Positions 34,321 through 44,489 of a stretch of 64,000 nucleotides of DNA are shown piece after piece (position 1 is the first letter of the stretch; each line of letters opens with the position of its first letter). The DNA lies in NCBI GenBank assembly GCA_035283685.1, contig DATETJ010000002.1:124001-188000 (forward strand), written 5' to 3'. This DNA is from Candidatus Bathyarchaeia archaeon (GTDB lineage Archaea; Thermoproteota; Bathyarchaeia; Bathyarchaeales; Bathyarchaeaceae). The notes under the pieces are model-generated. The model saw only the letters and a list, made by a program, of their open reading frames with translations, did not search any database and was not told the DNA's origin. The position numbers and the translations under genes are program-made.

Positions 34321-35772
34321 ATGAGCATGAAATTCTCTTTCATCTGCCCAAGCCCTGCGCCTGAGGCCAAGGGAAAAATTGAAGCGCCTTGGCCGCCTTT
34401 GGGCGTGCTCTATTGTGCTGGCATGCTCATGAACGCTGGCTTCGAAGTTTCTATTCTTGATCAGGCTACAAGAGGACTCTCTTCTGAACAGGTTTTGAAA
34501 TGGGTGAAGAGGGAGAATCCGGACATTCTTGGTTTCTCGGTTTTGATAACTTCATACAGAGAAGCTTTGAATTTGGCGCGGCGAGCAAAGGAAGACAACC
34601 CAAACTTGCTCACCGTTTTCGGAAACTATCATGCAACCTTCAACGCTGAGCGAATACTGAAGAAGTATCCGTTTGTCGACGCTGTTGTGCGCGGCGAAGG
34701 CGAACACGTTGTTCCTGAACTCGCAGGCTGCATGAAGAAGAAGAGAAATTTCAAGGAAATTGACAGCTTAACCTTTAGGAACGAGGGGCATGTTGTCTCA
34801 ACGCCTGATGCGCCGCTGATTGGCAACATTGAATCTTTACCTATACCAGACCGTGATTTAATAGACGCCGAATACACGTCTGAAATCTTCGGCATAAAGG
34901 TAGCCACGAGGAAGTTCACGTCTATGATCTCGTCACGCGGATGCCCATTTCGCTGCTCCTTCTGTGGATGTCGAAAATTCGCTCGCGGTGTGTGGCGACC
35001 TCGCTCAGTTGAAAACATAATGAAAGAGCTGCAACTGCTCTACAGCAAGGGCTTTAGACAGTTTCTCTTCGTAGACGACAACTTCACCTTGAACCTACGA
35101 CGCATACAGAAACTGTGCCAAGAGATAAGAAAAGAGAAGATGGATATAGAATGGTTCTGCGACTCGCGTGTAGACAACTGCAAGTACGAAGTCTTCAGAG
35201 ATATGGTGAAGGCGGGTTGCCGCCTACTCTATTTCGGCGTGGAAAGCGCCAATCAACGCATCCTCAACTACTACAACAAGGGCATCACACCAGAGCAGAC
35301 CCGAAGAGCTGTCGGATGGGCTAAAAAAGCTGGCATCGACGTCATAGTTGGCTCATTCATAGTCGGCGCTCCAGACGAGACTCGCAAAGAGGTGGAGACC
35401 ACTCTCAAATTCGCATATGAATTGCCCATAGATGTACCTCAGCTTAACATCTTGAGCGCTTTCCCAGGAACCGACTCTTGGAACGATTTGGTGCAGAAGG
35501 GTTTCATAGATGAAGAAAAATACTGGGAACAAGGCGTCTACGTTTCCCAAATCTCGCCCCACGCTGTGCCTTTCGAAGAAATCCAGAGAATGACGTATGA
35601 TTACTTCAAAACATTCTACCTTCGACCTGCAAAACTGATAGACGAGGTTCTCAAGACGTTCAAAAGCCGCTATCGAATGACCGCGTTTCTAAGCAATTTG
35701 GTCAGAGCCGGTGAAATCAGGGATACTGTCAGGCGTGAGACCAAACTTGAGCCCATAAAGGCCAGTTCGTAG
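34321..35772 (+). CDS. B12-binding radical SAM protein
   Basis: The protein (483 residues from this ATG) has an N-terminal cobalamin-binding-like domain (APWPPLGVLYCAGMLMNAGF, DILGFSVLITSYREAL, VVRGEGEHVVPELAG). The radical SAM domain has SSRGCPFRCSFCGCR (CX3CX2C cluster ligands) near residue 205-220. Segments FLFVDDNFTLN and LLYFGVESANQRIL follow. The class covers methyltransferases, cyclases and lipid-modifying enzymes; the substrate is unknown. GGAG lies seven bases before the ATG at 34321; TTG at 34306 is an alternative. It is a single gene, upstream of the ribonucleotide reductase locus. Confidence 0.88.
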   Translation: MSMKFSFICPSPAPEAKGKIEAPWPPLGVLYCAGMLMNAGFEVSILDQATRGLSSEQVLKWVKRENPDILGFSVLITSYREALNLARRAKEDNPNLLTVFGNYHATFNAERILKKYPFVDAVVRGEGEHVVPELAGCMKKKRNFKEIDSLTFRNEGHVVSTPDAPLIGNIESLPIPDRDLIDAEYTSEIFGIKVATRKFTSMISSRGCPFRCSFCGCRKFARGVWRPRSVENIMKELQLLYSKGFRQFLFVDDNFTLNLRRIQKLCQEIRKEKMDIEWFCDSRVDNCKYEVFRDMVKAGCRLLYFGVESANQRILNYYNKGITPEQTRRAVGWAKKAGIDVIVGSFIVGAPDETRKEVETTLKFAYELPIDVPQLNILSAFPGTDSWNDLVQKGFIDEEKYWEQGVYVSQISPHAVPFEEIQRMTYDYFKTFYLRPAKLIDEVLKTFKSRYRMTAFLSNLVRAGEIRDTVRRETKLEPIKASS

Positions 35773-35841
35773 ACCCTGTGTTTAACTTATAAATGCTGGG
35801 CTGCTGCTAGTTAGGAAGCAACTAAAAAAGCGTGGTGTCCT

Positions 35842-38094
35842 ATGCCCCGTCCGCGTCCGCTTGGAGCGCGTGTGCTGAAGGCTGTTGCTTCATCGCTGCG
35901 GCTTCAAGTGTTGAACATGCTTCTTGACAGAGGCCCTCTGTCCTACACTGAGATAATGAACATCCTCCATCTGAACCCGAGTAGAGACGCGGGCAGATTC
36001 GCTTATCACTTGAAATCCCTTATGAAGGCTGACTTGATTGAGCCAGACGCAGAGACAAAGAAGTACAGGCTCACAGACCTCGGGCGAATGCTTGTCGATG
36101 TCACAGAAGCCATAGAGGAACAGACGTTCAAACGACGCAGAATGATGGTTCGCACTTCACGCTTGGCGATGGAGGAATTTGACCGCAACAAAATCGCTCG
36201 AGCATTAGTGAAAGAAGCGAAAGTCCCTCAAGACCTAGCGCAGAAAATAGCCCGCGAAACTGAAGCAAAACTCTTGGAAGTAAAAGCCAAATATCTGACT
36301 GCGCCCCTCATCCGCGAATTTGTCAACGCCATTCTCATCGAAAAAGGCTTGGAAGAATACAGGCACAAACTGACGAGGCTTGGACTACCCGTCTACGATG
36401 TTACTCGACTCATTAAGTCGGCTGGCACGGAATCCTCAAGCGTCAAAGCTGTTCACTCGTCGGCAGGCAATTCGGTCATTGAAGAGTACACGCTTCTGAA
36501 CGCTTTACCGCGTGATATAGCAGACGCTCATCTCTCCGGCTCGCTTCATCTAAACAACTTAGGCGTTTGGATTCTCAAGCCAAGCGAGTTTGCACATGAC
36601 GTGAGACACTTCTTTAAGCATGGACTCCAGCTGAATCGACCCCAACAGGCGATAGCCTCTAGCTCCGCTCCCAAAAGCTTGGAAGCGGCACTCGCAACAA
36701 TAACGAACCTGCTAAGAATAACGGCTACCGAAGTTACAGGCGAGCAGTTGCTCGACTACTTCAACGTGTTCCTAGCGCCTTTTATCCGAGGAGTTGAAAC
36801 TGACAGAATCCGAGAGAACTTGCGCCTCTTCTTGATTAACCTTAATCAGACCCTTGCAGACTTTGATTCCGTCTTGCCTGCATCCTTTGCCCTCGAACTT
36901 GTTGTTCCAGACTTCTTGGGAAACGAAAAGGCAATCGGTCCAGAAGGAAAGAGAATCGGCCCCTACGCGGATTATCTTGAGGAGGCACGCCTGTTAGCGA
37001 CGCTGCTCATGGAAACGGTTTTAGAGGAGAGCAGGGACAAGCCGTTCTTTCAACCAAGTCTTGTAATCAAACTGCGACCAAAAGCACTTCAAAGCAAGGA
37101 GTGTGAATCGCTCCTAGTTCTAGCACATCGACTCGCGGCTGAGAGAGGACTGCCATTTTTCGCAAACCTCGGCTGGCGAGAACAAGCATGCGCCTCTTAC
37201 TCGGCGACAGGCACCCGGTTCTCAAATGACTGGAAAGGAGATTGGGAGCTTGACACTCTAAGAACAGGCACCATGGATAGCATCCTAATCAACCTGCCCA
37301 GACTCGCATATGAAAGCGAGCAGAAAGCCCCTCGGTTCTATGAGCGGTTGGACGAACAGCTTGAGATGGCATTGCGAGCCTTGGAGATCAAGTATCAAAC
37401 GATCAAATTGCGTGCCAGAGAAGGGCTACTTCCATTCTTGACTCATAGGGCAGATGGCGAGCAATACGCCAGATTTGAAAACTTCACACGCCTCATCGGA
37501 TTTGTAGGCTTGAACCAAGCCGTAGAATCATTAACGGGCAAACCGCTTCACGAGGAAGCAAAATCAACAGAGACAGCTGAACAGATAATGAAGCACATTC
37601 ATGACTATGTCCGGAAAAGCTTCAGAAAACCCGAAACCCGCGTTGTTACAGCAATGATTCCTTCCCCTAGCGCTGCAAAACGCCTCGCTCAACTAGACAT
37701 TGAACGCTATGGCTGGGCACGGATTCGCGTGAGCGGAAACAAAGAGCAGCCCTTTTACACGGATTTAGTTGCCGTTCCAAAACAAGCTCAGATCACTTTA
37801 GATCTGAGACTCAAAATCGAGGAACGAATGCAGCAACTGGCTTCAGGAGGGCATCTAACCCCGATACAAATCGAAGGCGACGAACCTGACCCTGCCAAAC
37901 TCCTGGGAACCTCCAGAAAACTAGCCTCGGATAGCAGAATCGGCTTACACACTTTTAGTCGCGTCGTTACCTACTGCAACCGTTGCGGGAAGGCGGTTTT
38001 AGGGCAGCCGGCAAAGTGTCCCACCTGTGGTTCAACCGACGCGTTGGCAAGTTACAGTAGGGCTTCAGCAAAATATGCACTGGGCTCAGGTTGA
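35842..38094 (+). CDS. HTH-ATP-cone-NrdD-like protein lacking the glycyl radical (putative nucleotide-sensing regulator)
   Basis: Residues 10-90 form an ArsR-like winged helix (ALRLQVLNMLLDRGPLSYTE type; YHLKSLMKADLIEPD). Residues ~100-190 are an ATP-cone (FDRNKIARALVKEAKVPQD). The rest aligns by eye with class III ribonucleotide reductase, ending in a zinc ribbon CNRC/CPTC. Key catalytic features are missing: the C-terminal RVTGYY of true NrdD reads RASAKY (Gly to Ala near 743), and the DLHIHDLEYF motif reads SLHLNNLGVW. So it is unlikely to be a reductase. With its DNA-binding head and nucleotide-binding cone it may act like NrdR, sensing (d)ATP to control nrdD just downstream (inference). 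TATA box CTTATAAA lies upstream. Confidence 0.75.
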   Translation: MPRPRPLGARVLKAVASSLRLQVLNMLLDRGPLSYTEIMNILHLNPSRDAGRFAYHLKSLMKADLIEPDAETKKYRLTDLGRMLVDVTEAIEEQTFKRRRMMVRTSRLAMEEFDRNKIARALVKEAKVPQDLAQKIARETEAKLLEVKAKYLTAPLIREFVNAILIEKGLEEYRHKLTRLGLPVYDVTRLIKSAGTESSSVKAVHSSAGNSVIEEYTLLNALPRDIADAHLSGSLHLNNLGVWILKPSEFAHDVRHFFKHGLQLNRPQQAIASSSAPKSLEAALATITNLLRITATEVTGEQLLDYFNVFLAPFIRGVETDRIRENLRLFLINLNQTLADFDSVLPASFALELVVPDFLGNEKAIGPEGKRIGPYADYLEEARLLATLLMETVLEESRDKPFFQPSLVIKLRPKALQSKECESLLVLAHRLAAERGLPFFANLGWREQACASYSATGTRFSNDWKGDWELDTLRTGTMDSILINLPRLAYESEQKAPRFYERLDEQLEMALRALEIKYQTIKLRAREGLLPFLTHRADGEQYARFENFTRLIGFVGLNQAVESLTGKPLHEEAKSTETAEQIMKHIHDYVRKSFRKPETRVVTAMIPSPSAAKRLAQLDIERYGWARIRVSGNKEQPFYTDLVAVPKQAQITLDLRLKIEERMQQLASGGHLTPIQIEGDEPDPAKLLGTSRKLASDSRIGLHTFSRVVTYCNRCGKAVLGQPAKCPTCGSTDALASYSRASAKYALGSG

Positions 38095-38300
38095 ATCCAG
38101 AAATATCTCTGTGAGCTGCCCTGACCGCATATTGCTTGTGTTAATTTCTCGAGCAGCTTGTACAGAATTTTAAACAATTTATTCCAAAAAACTTAAGTAA
38201 AAACCATCATGCGTGTTTTGAGCAGGTTTATGTATAAAAAGTTCGTGTCTTCTGTCTAATGTTTTTGAGGTTTTACACAAGAAAGTGTATGTAAGATTAA

Positions 38301-38328
38301 AGACTAACTTAAGCAGTTAAGTTGGTCT
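38301..38328. promoter_or_regulatory. 28-bp palindrome upstream of the glutaredoxin-nrdD operon
   Basis: AGACTAACTTAA (38301-38312), spacer GCAG, then TTAAGTTGGTCT (38317-38328): arms of 12 bp with one mismatch. A related ACTTAAGT occurs at 38190-38198. The site overlaps or follows an A/T-rich TATA candidate (GATTAAAG at 38294-38301), where an archaeal repressor would block initiation. The remaining gap (38095-38300) holds a second TATA-like TATAAAAAG near 38233 and no gene. Confidence 0.55.
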
Positions 38329-38411
38329 TTGCTCCTGTGCTGGTGTTCTCAGTGGTTTCTCATTACACTTCGGCTCCAGATTACTCCAACTCTTCCGAGA
38401 CAAGGAAGATT

Positions 38412-38678
38412 GTGGTCTACACTTCAAACGGTTGCCACAAGTGCAGCATGCTCAAAGATTGGTTGAAAACAGCAAACAGGCAGTTTGAGGAACGCAGCCT
38501 CGAAAACGTGGACGTTATGGCTGAGCTTGTTATGAGAGATGTGGTGGTGCTTTCAGCGCCAGTGCTTGAGGTTGAGAACTCGGTCTACAGTGAGACTGAA
38601 CTCTTTGAGGGCAACGCACTTGCAGTGAGCAGGTTGCAGGAGATTCTGGAGGGCAACGGCAATGGCCGACGATGCTGA
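38412..38678 (+). CDS. Glutaredoxin-like thiol-disulfide protein (NrdH-like)
   Basis: The ~88-residue core starts VVYTSNGCHKCSMLKDWL, with the redox CXXC (GCHKC), and has the cis-Pro region LSAPVLEV. It most likely reduces the ribonucleotide reductase or keeps thiols around it, since its stop overlaps the nrdD start by 17 bases. The start is uncertain. GTG at 38412 gives the family N terminus with AAGGAAG just upstream. Longer frames reach a TTG at 38322, but that codon sits inside the palindrome. Confidence 0.8.
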   Translation: MVYTSNGCHKCSMLKDWLKTANRQFEERSLENVDVMAELVMRDVVVLSAPVLEVENSVYSETELFEGNALAVSRLQEILEGNGNGRRC

Positions 38679-40902
38679 CGGTAACGGCGACGGAGAGCTT
38701 GTTCTTCAACCCTATGAAGAGCTCATGCCCAAGGTCAGAGGCAGCGACGGCTTCATAGTCTCTTGGAACAGAGAAGCAATTGTAAAACAACTTCTCAACG
38801 AAACAAAACTCGCAAAAGAGTTTTTCGACACACCGCCCATGAGCCAAGAAGAAGCTGAAGGAATCGCGTCTGATGTTGAACGCAGAATCCTAAGCCTTCG
38901 ATTGAAGTTTGTAAGCGGGCCCCTAGTTAGAGAACTAGTCAACAACGTTTTGCTCGGCATGTCTAAGGAAAAGCCCGAATACGCTGTGTACCGCAACATC
39001 CTCACAAGAGTCGGTGCGCCGGTCTATGATGCATACCTTATGGATTTGGGTCAAGGCTTCAAAGCCAACGAAAACGCCAACCTCCAGCCAAATGCGGAAA
39101 CCTCCCACAAACGCAAGGCCGATTGGGTTTCAGGTGAAGAATACCTGCTTCTTATGCCGCACAAACTGGCGGATGCTCACTTGTCCGGTGACTTGCACAT
39201 TCACGATTTGGAGTACTTTGGCACCAGACCTTTCTGTCAAGACTGGGACTTGCGTTACTTCTTCTACTATGGCTTAATGCCTGACGGAATAGGCACGCGA
39301 ACCAGCGTGGCCGGTCCAGCCAGACATCCTGAAGTAGCGATCTTACACACAGCCAAGATCTTGGCTTCGGCTCAAACTAACTTTGCAGGCGGAGAAGGCT
39401 TTTACAACTTTCTGGTTTTCTTGGCGCCATTCATGCGAGGAATAGGTTACGACCGCATCAAGCAAATGATGCAGATGATGTTCTTCGAGTACACGCAGGC
39501 ATACGTTGCTCGCGGCGGTCAACTCGTCTTCAGCAATATTCAGGTGCAGCCTGGAGTGCCCGAGCTTTGGCGCAAGGTGCCGGCGGTCGTGCATGGACGA
39601 GTTGGACCAGACTTGTACGGCGACTTTGAAGACGAAGTTCGCATGATGTTCAAAGCTCTGTATGAAGTGGCGTTGAAAGGTGATTTCCGAGGCAAACCCT
39701 TCAACTTCCCCAAACTCGAGAATAGCATCAGCCCCGAGTTTTTCAAGCCTGAATACGATGAGTTTTGGCTGGACGTGCACAGAGTCGTAGCCAAATATGG
39801 AACGCCGTACTTTGACAATTTGCTGCCCCCATACAGAGGCTACGGGAAAGGTGTCTCGTGCTATCAATGCTGCGCCTACTGCTTCGTGGAAACACCGGAG
39901 AGCAGCGCTGACTTTCATGAAAAAGTGAACTTTGTCGACGGCAAACACTTCACTATGGGCAGCTGGCAAGTTGTAAGCTTAAACCTTCCCAGAATGGCTT
40001 ACAAGGCAAATCATAATGACGCCGCGCTTTTCGAGGAAGCCCGTCGACTAATGGACTTGTCCGTGGAGATTTTCAGGATCAAGCGCAAATGGATGGATTT
40101 AATTCGCAAGCGAAACAGGATTCCTTTTGCCACTCAACGCCCCATCGACCCCCGCACAGGTGCGAAGGGACAGCCTGCTATTGATTTTGATGGTTTAGTC
40201 AACACCATTGGATTGGTGGGCGGCAACGAGATGGCTCAGTGGCACACAGGCTATCAACTGCACGAGAACCCTGAGGCAGTCAAAATCCTAGTCAAACTTA
40301 TTCGGGAGATGCAGAAATACAAGAAGGAACTTGAATCGCGGACAGGCGTCAAACTGGCTTTGGCGCGCACGCCAGCGGAGTCGACGGCTCAACGTTTTGC
40401 TATTGCTGACTTGCTTACGCCCGCGTTTCATGACAATGCTCAGAAATTGGCGAAAGGCGATTTGGGCAGGGCTGAACACATGTTGGCTGAAGGTGAGAAA
40501 GACGTGCCCATCTATTACAACAATGGCACGCATGTCTACGTAGGCGCTAACATAGGTTTGCTTGACCGAATTGAAACTGAGCAGAAGTTCTTTCCGTTGT
40601 TGAACGGTGGCAACATGTTTCACGCTTGGCTAGGCGAAGCCCAGCCTGATCCTGAAGCTTTGTACAAGTTGACTAAGCGGATAGCTACTCAGACGCATGT
40701 GGGCTATTATGCTTACACTAAAGACTTGACCATATGCAACCATTGTGGCACGGTTTCGCCTTTAATGAGCAAGTTGTGTCCAAACTGTGGCTCTGACAAT
40801 GTGGAATGGTGGTCGCGTGTCACAGGGTACTATCAAGCTGTGAGCGGCTGGAATGAGGGCAAGAAACGAGAGCTGCAGGACAGATTCAGAGTCATTGTAT
40901 GA
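38662..40902 (+). CDS. nrdD: Anaerobic (class III) ribonucleoside-triphosphate reductase
   Basis: The 746-residue enzyme has an N-terminal ATP-cone (residues ~28-115, VSWNREAIVKQLLNE) that senses ATP/dATP. The glycyl-radical barrel has DLHIHDLEYF, NFAGGEGFYNFLVFLAPF and GVSCYQCCAYCF, with zinc ligands CNHC and CPNC near the end. The radical site is Gly in SRVTGYYQAV (about residue 720). It reduces ribonucleotides to deoxyribonucleotides under anoxia. It needs the activase NrdG, which is not encoded nearby. The gene overlaps the glutaredoxin gene and is followed by a small Cys-rich gene. Confidence 0.96.
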   Translation: MADDADGNGDGELVLQPYEELMPKVRGSDGFIVSWNREAIVKQLLNETKLAKEFFDTPPMSQEEAEGIASDVERRILSLRLKFVSGPLVRELVNNVLLGMSKEKPEYAVYRNILTRVGAPVYDAYLMDLGQGFKANENANLQPNAETSHKRKADWVSGEEYLLLMPHKLADAHLSGDLHIHDLEYFGTRPFCQDWDLRYFFYYGLMPDGIGTRTSVAGPARHPEVAILHTAKILASAQTNFAGGEGFYNFLVFLAPFMRGIGYDRIKQMMQMMFFEYTQAYVARGGQLVFSNIQVQPGVPELWRKVPAVVHGRVGPDLYGDFEDEVRMMFKALYEVALKGDFRGKPFNFPKLENSISPEFFKPEYDEFWLDVHRVVAKYGTPYFDNLLPPYRGYGKGVSCYQCCAYCFVETPESSADFHEKVNFVDGKHFTMGSWQVVSLNLPRMAYKANHNDAALFEEARRLMDLSVEIFRIKRKWMDLIRKRNRIPFATQRPIDPRTGAKGQPAIDFDGLVNTIGLVGGNEMAQWHTGYQLHENPEAVKILVKLIREMQKYKKELESRTGVKLALARTPAESTAQRFAIADLLTPAFHDNAQKLAKGDLGRAEHMLAEGEKDVPIYYNNGTHVYVGANIGLLDRIETEQKFFPLLNGGNMFHAWLGEAQPDPEALYKLTKRIATQTHVGYYAYTKDLTICNHCGTVSPLMSKLCPNCGSDNVEWWSRVTGYYQAVSGWNEGKKRELQDRFRVIV

Positions 40903-40921
40903 GCAATTATGGAGGATTGAG

Positions 40922-41149
40922 ATGAAAATGGAAACCACAAGTGTATGCTTCGGCAGATGGATTGCGAATAGCGCCAATAAATGTGACCAATGCAACATTC
41001 AATTAGCCTGCTACAGTAAGATGAAGGAAAACGAGAAAACACAGCAGAAACAACAGAAGCTGGATGCATTGAAGGAAATCCCATGGTACAAACGGAACAA
41101 CGGCGACCAAGACACGCCCACCTACGGCGTCTGCGAAAAATGCGGCTGA
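40922..41149 (+). CDS. Small cysteine-rich protein downstream of nrdD
   Basis: The 75-residue product has CDQCNIQLACYSKM in the middle and ends YGVCEKCG, so it probably binds zinc or an iron-sulfur cluster. A Gln/Lys-rich helix links the two. GGAGG stands seven bases before the ATG. It follows nrdD by 19 bases and is probably in its operon. It is not NrdG: there is no CX3CX2C radical SAM motif and it is far too short. A role with NrdD is only suggested by context. Confidence 0.6.
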   Translation: MKMETTSVCFGRWIANSANKCDQCNIQLACYSKMKENEKTQQKQQKLDALKEIPWYKRNNGDQDTPTYGVCEKCG

Positions 41150-41156
41150 TCCCTAC

Positions 41157-41924
41157 TCAGTTGAAGTAGCACTTTAGGTCGCGGTGTGGTTGAAAGCCTA
41201 AACCTTCTGCGACAGCCATCGAAGCGGGGTTTGTGACATCTGCCGCGTAGACTCCGATCAGTCCTTTTCTGATTAGAGACTCGGAGGCTAGTGACGTTAA
41301 GCATTTGGCTATTCCCCTTCCTCTATACTCGGGTTTGGTTTCTGTGTAGCTGACGCCGAAGGATTTCTTTGTGAGCCATCCAACTCCAGATGTGGCTACG
41401 AGTTCGCCTTTCTCGTTTACGTAACCGTAGACAGAAGCTGTCCTCAAACGTTTGATGAACGAAGGCGAAGCAGAAGGATCTAGTCGTTTTACGTTTTTAG
41501 GCGTCAACTGCACAGCATTTGCCCGATGCTGACAACTTGGCTTGAAGGTTGAAGCATTAGCGCGGAAATAACGTACTGTGTAGCTCTCAGTTAGCCAAGG
41601 CATGAACCGCTTGACATAACCCGGCTTTACTGAAGTTTCCAAATGCATGCGATAACTTCGTCTCCGTTCCAAAACACCTGCAAACTCCTCTACGGTTAAT
41701 TGCCTTTGAGCTGACATGTAGGCGCTGAGGCTTTTGCCACTCCAGTAGAAGGAGGGCGGATGCAGAATGAGAAACTCTTCCATTGAATTCGACTCTTTGA
41801 CGTAGACTTGGGCATTGCGCCACAGATAGCCCTCTTCAATTAAGGATATTTCTTCAACGTGAACGACGGAGTCTCGGTAGAGCCTTGGAAGTATAGATTT
41901 CTTGTCAGGTAACCGTAAAACCAT
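41157..41924 (-). CDS. GNAT-family N-acetyltransferase
   Basis: The C-terminal ~100 residues of this 255-residue protein are a GNAT domain: SVYGYVNEKGELVATSGVGW, then YTETKPEYRGRGIAKCLTSLASE (acetyl-CoA loop RGRGIA) and NPASMAVAEGLGFQPHRD. The N-terminal half is a separate region of unknown fold (YWSGKSLSAYMSAQR). The substrate cannot be read. It is convergent with the small Cys-rich gene and tail-to-head with pyrB, which is transcribed in the same direction. Confidence 0.82.
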   Translation of the reverse strand: MVLRLPDKKSILPRLYRDSVVHVEEISLIEEGYLWRNAQVYVKESNSMEEFLILHPPSFYWSGKSLSAYMSAQRQLTVEEFAGVLERRRSYRMHLETSVKPGYVKRFMPWLTESYTVRYFRANASTFKPSCQHRANAVQLTPKNVKRLDPSASPSFIKRLRTASVYGYVNEKGELVATSGVGWLTKKSFGVSYTETKPEYRGRGIAKCLTSLASESLIRKGLIGVYAADVTNPASMAVAEGLGFQPHRDLKCYFN

Positions 41925-41952
41925 GTTGAGTTGGCTCTTTCAGTCGTCCAGC

Positions 41953-43437
<1,485 letters not shown>

Positions 43438-43449
43438 AAGGCGCGACGT

Positions 43450-43797
43450 CTATTTTGTCTGGCTCAGTAAGAGGATGGCTTGGGCTAGGTCGCCCTTCGT
43501 CTGCTCCAACGCGGCTCTGGCTTGTTCAAGGCTGACGTTGGCTTGAGTCGCAACCAACTGCGCATCTTCCTCAGGAATCTTGAAGGCTTTCTCCACGGCT
43601 TTCTCTACGATTTTTTCGCCCATGACTTGGAAGATCTTTTGTCCCTGCATCTCCATAACTGCGACTTCGGGGTTTTCAACTATGATTTCTTTGGTGCTGG
43701 TTTTGAAGATGACCTGCTCCACATTGGGCATGGCGTCCATGCTCATGCCCATGCGCTGCATCATGCGCTTGGCTTCACGCGGGTTTACACGTCGCAC
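43450..43797 (-). CDS. nac: Nascent polypeptide-associated complex protein (NAC)
   Basis: The 115-residue protein has the NAC domain (NVEQVIFKTSTKEIIVENPEV, MQGQKIFQVMGE) and a C-terminal UBA-like domain (EDAQLVATQANVSLEQARAAL). Archaeal NAC is a homodimer bound near the ribosomal exit tunnel. The start is GTG at 43797 with GGAGG twelve bases upstream. Between this gene and the next (43798-43968) there is only a small hairpin (GAGAG/CTCTC, 43853-43867). Confidence 0.95.
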   Translation of the reverse strand: MRRVNPREAKRMMQRMGMSMDAMPNVEQVIFKTSTKEIIVENPEVAVMEMQGQKIFQVMGEKIVEKAVEKAFKIPEEDAQLVATQANVSLEQARAALEQTKGDLAQAILLLSQTK

Positions 43798-43968
43798 AGT
43801 CTAAAACCGCCTCCCAAACTACATCATTAATCAGTCTACTAGTTAATAACTTGAGAGTTTTGCTCTCTCCCAGAAAAAGGGTATCGTGAGAAAGGCTCAG
43901 AGACGATTAAGTTACGGTGGAACGCCAGTGGCTTTCACGTGGAGTTGAGAGGAATCTTTGGGTTTTCT

Positions 43969-44325
43969 TTAGATGAACGTTAGAACAACGTCAGAGTCTG
44001 CAGCTTCGTTTATGAAAGTTGCCGTGCCAGCGATCTTAGCTTCGGCTATTAAGTCGGATTGTTCAACTTTGTAGATTTTCGTGGCCAGTTCGCAGGCGTA
44101 CAGTTTGACTTTGAACTCCTTGGCTCTTCGAAGTTGTTCATCCACAGTTGGGCCGCCTTCCAGTCGTGGAATGTTCTTGGTTCCGTCTTTCATAATGGCT
44201 TTGAGTCCTCTTGTGGCGAAGTACATGGTGACTTGGGCGCCCATGGCTGCGGCAACTGTCCCTGCGTCAAGCGCGCAACACAGTTTTTCATACTCATCTG
44301 ACCCAACGAACAGTGTAACTTTCAT
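43969..44325 (-). CDS. DsrE-family protein (DsrE_2-like)
   Basis: The 118-residue protein has the DsrE/F-like fold pattern: MKVTLFVGSDEYEKLCCALDAG, AAMGAQVTMYFATRGLKA, FKVKLYACELATKIYKVE and DSDVVLTFI. Cys near residue 74 (LYACELA) is a candidate sulfur- or redox-active residue. Family members move sulfur or act as peroxiredoxin-like proteins; the role here is unknown. GGAGGCG precedes the ATG. Confidence 0.8.
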   Translation of the reverse strand: MKVTLFVGSDEYEKLCCALDAGTVAAAMGAQVTMYFATRGLKAIMKDGTKNIPRLEGGPTVDEQLRRAKEFKVKLYACELATKIYKVEQSDLIAEAKIAGTATFINEAADSDVVLTFI

Positions 44326-44489
44326 AGATTTACGCCTCCTGTTTTTGTTATTTGTATGAAAATCTTAAGAAAAATTACGTTAGCAAGCTGTGGTATTTAA
44401 GATTATCTTTAATGACATCGCGAGAGCAAATGAGTAGAAGAAACCGTTTTATCAGGATACTGAAACTATTATTCTGGCTTGGACGAGTG

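Noticed and set aside
38322-38411. TTG at 38322 as the glutaredoxin start
   Set aside because: The codon lies inside the 28-bp palindrome and adds ~30 residues not typical of the family; no ribosome site precedes it.
40922-41149. Cys-rich gene after nrdD as the activase NrdG
   Set aside because: It is only 75 residues and has CX2CX5C plus a terminal CEKCG, not the CX3CX2C radical SAM motif. NrdG must lie elsewhere.
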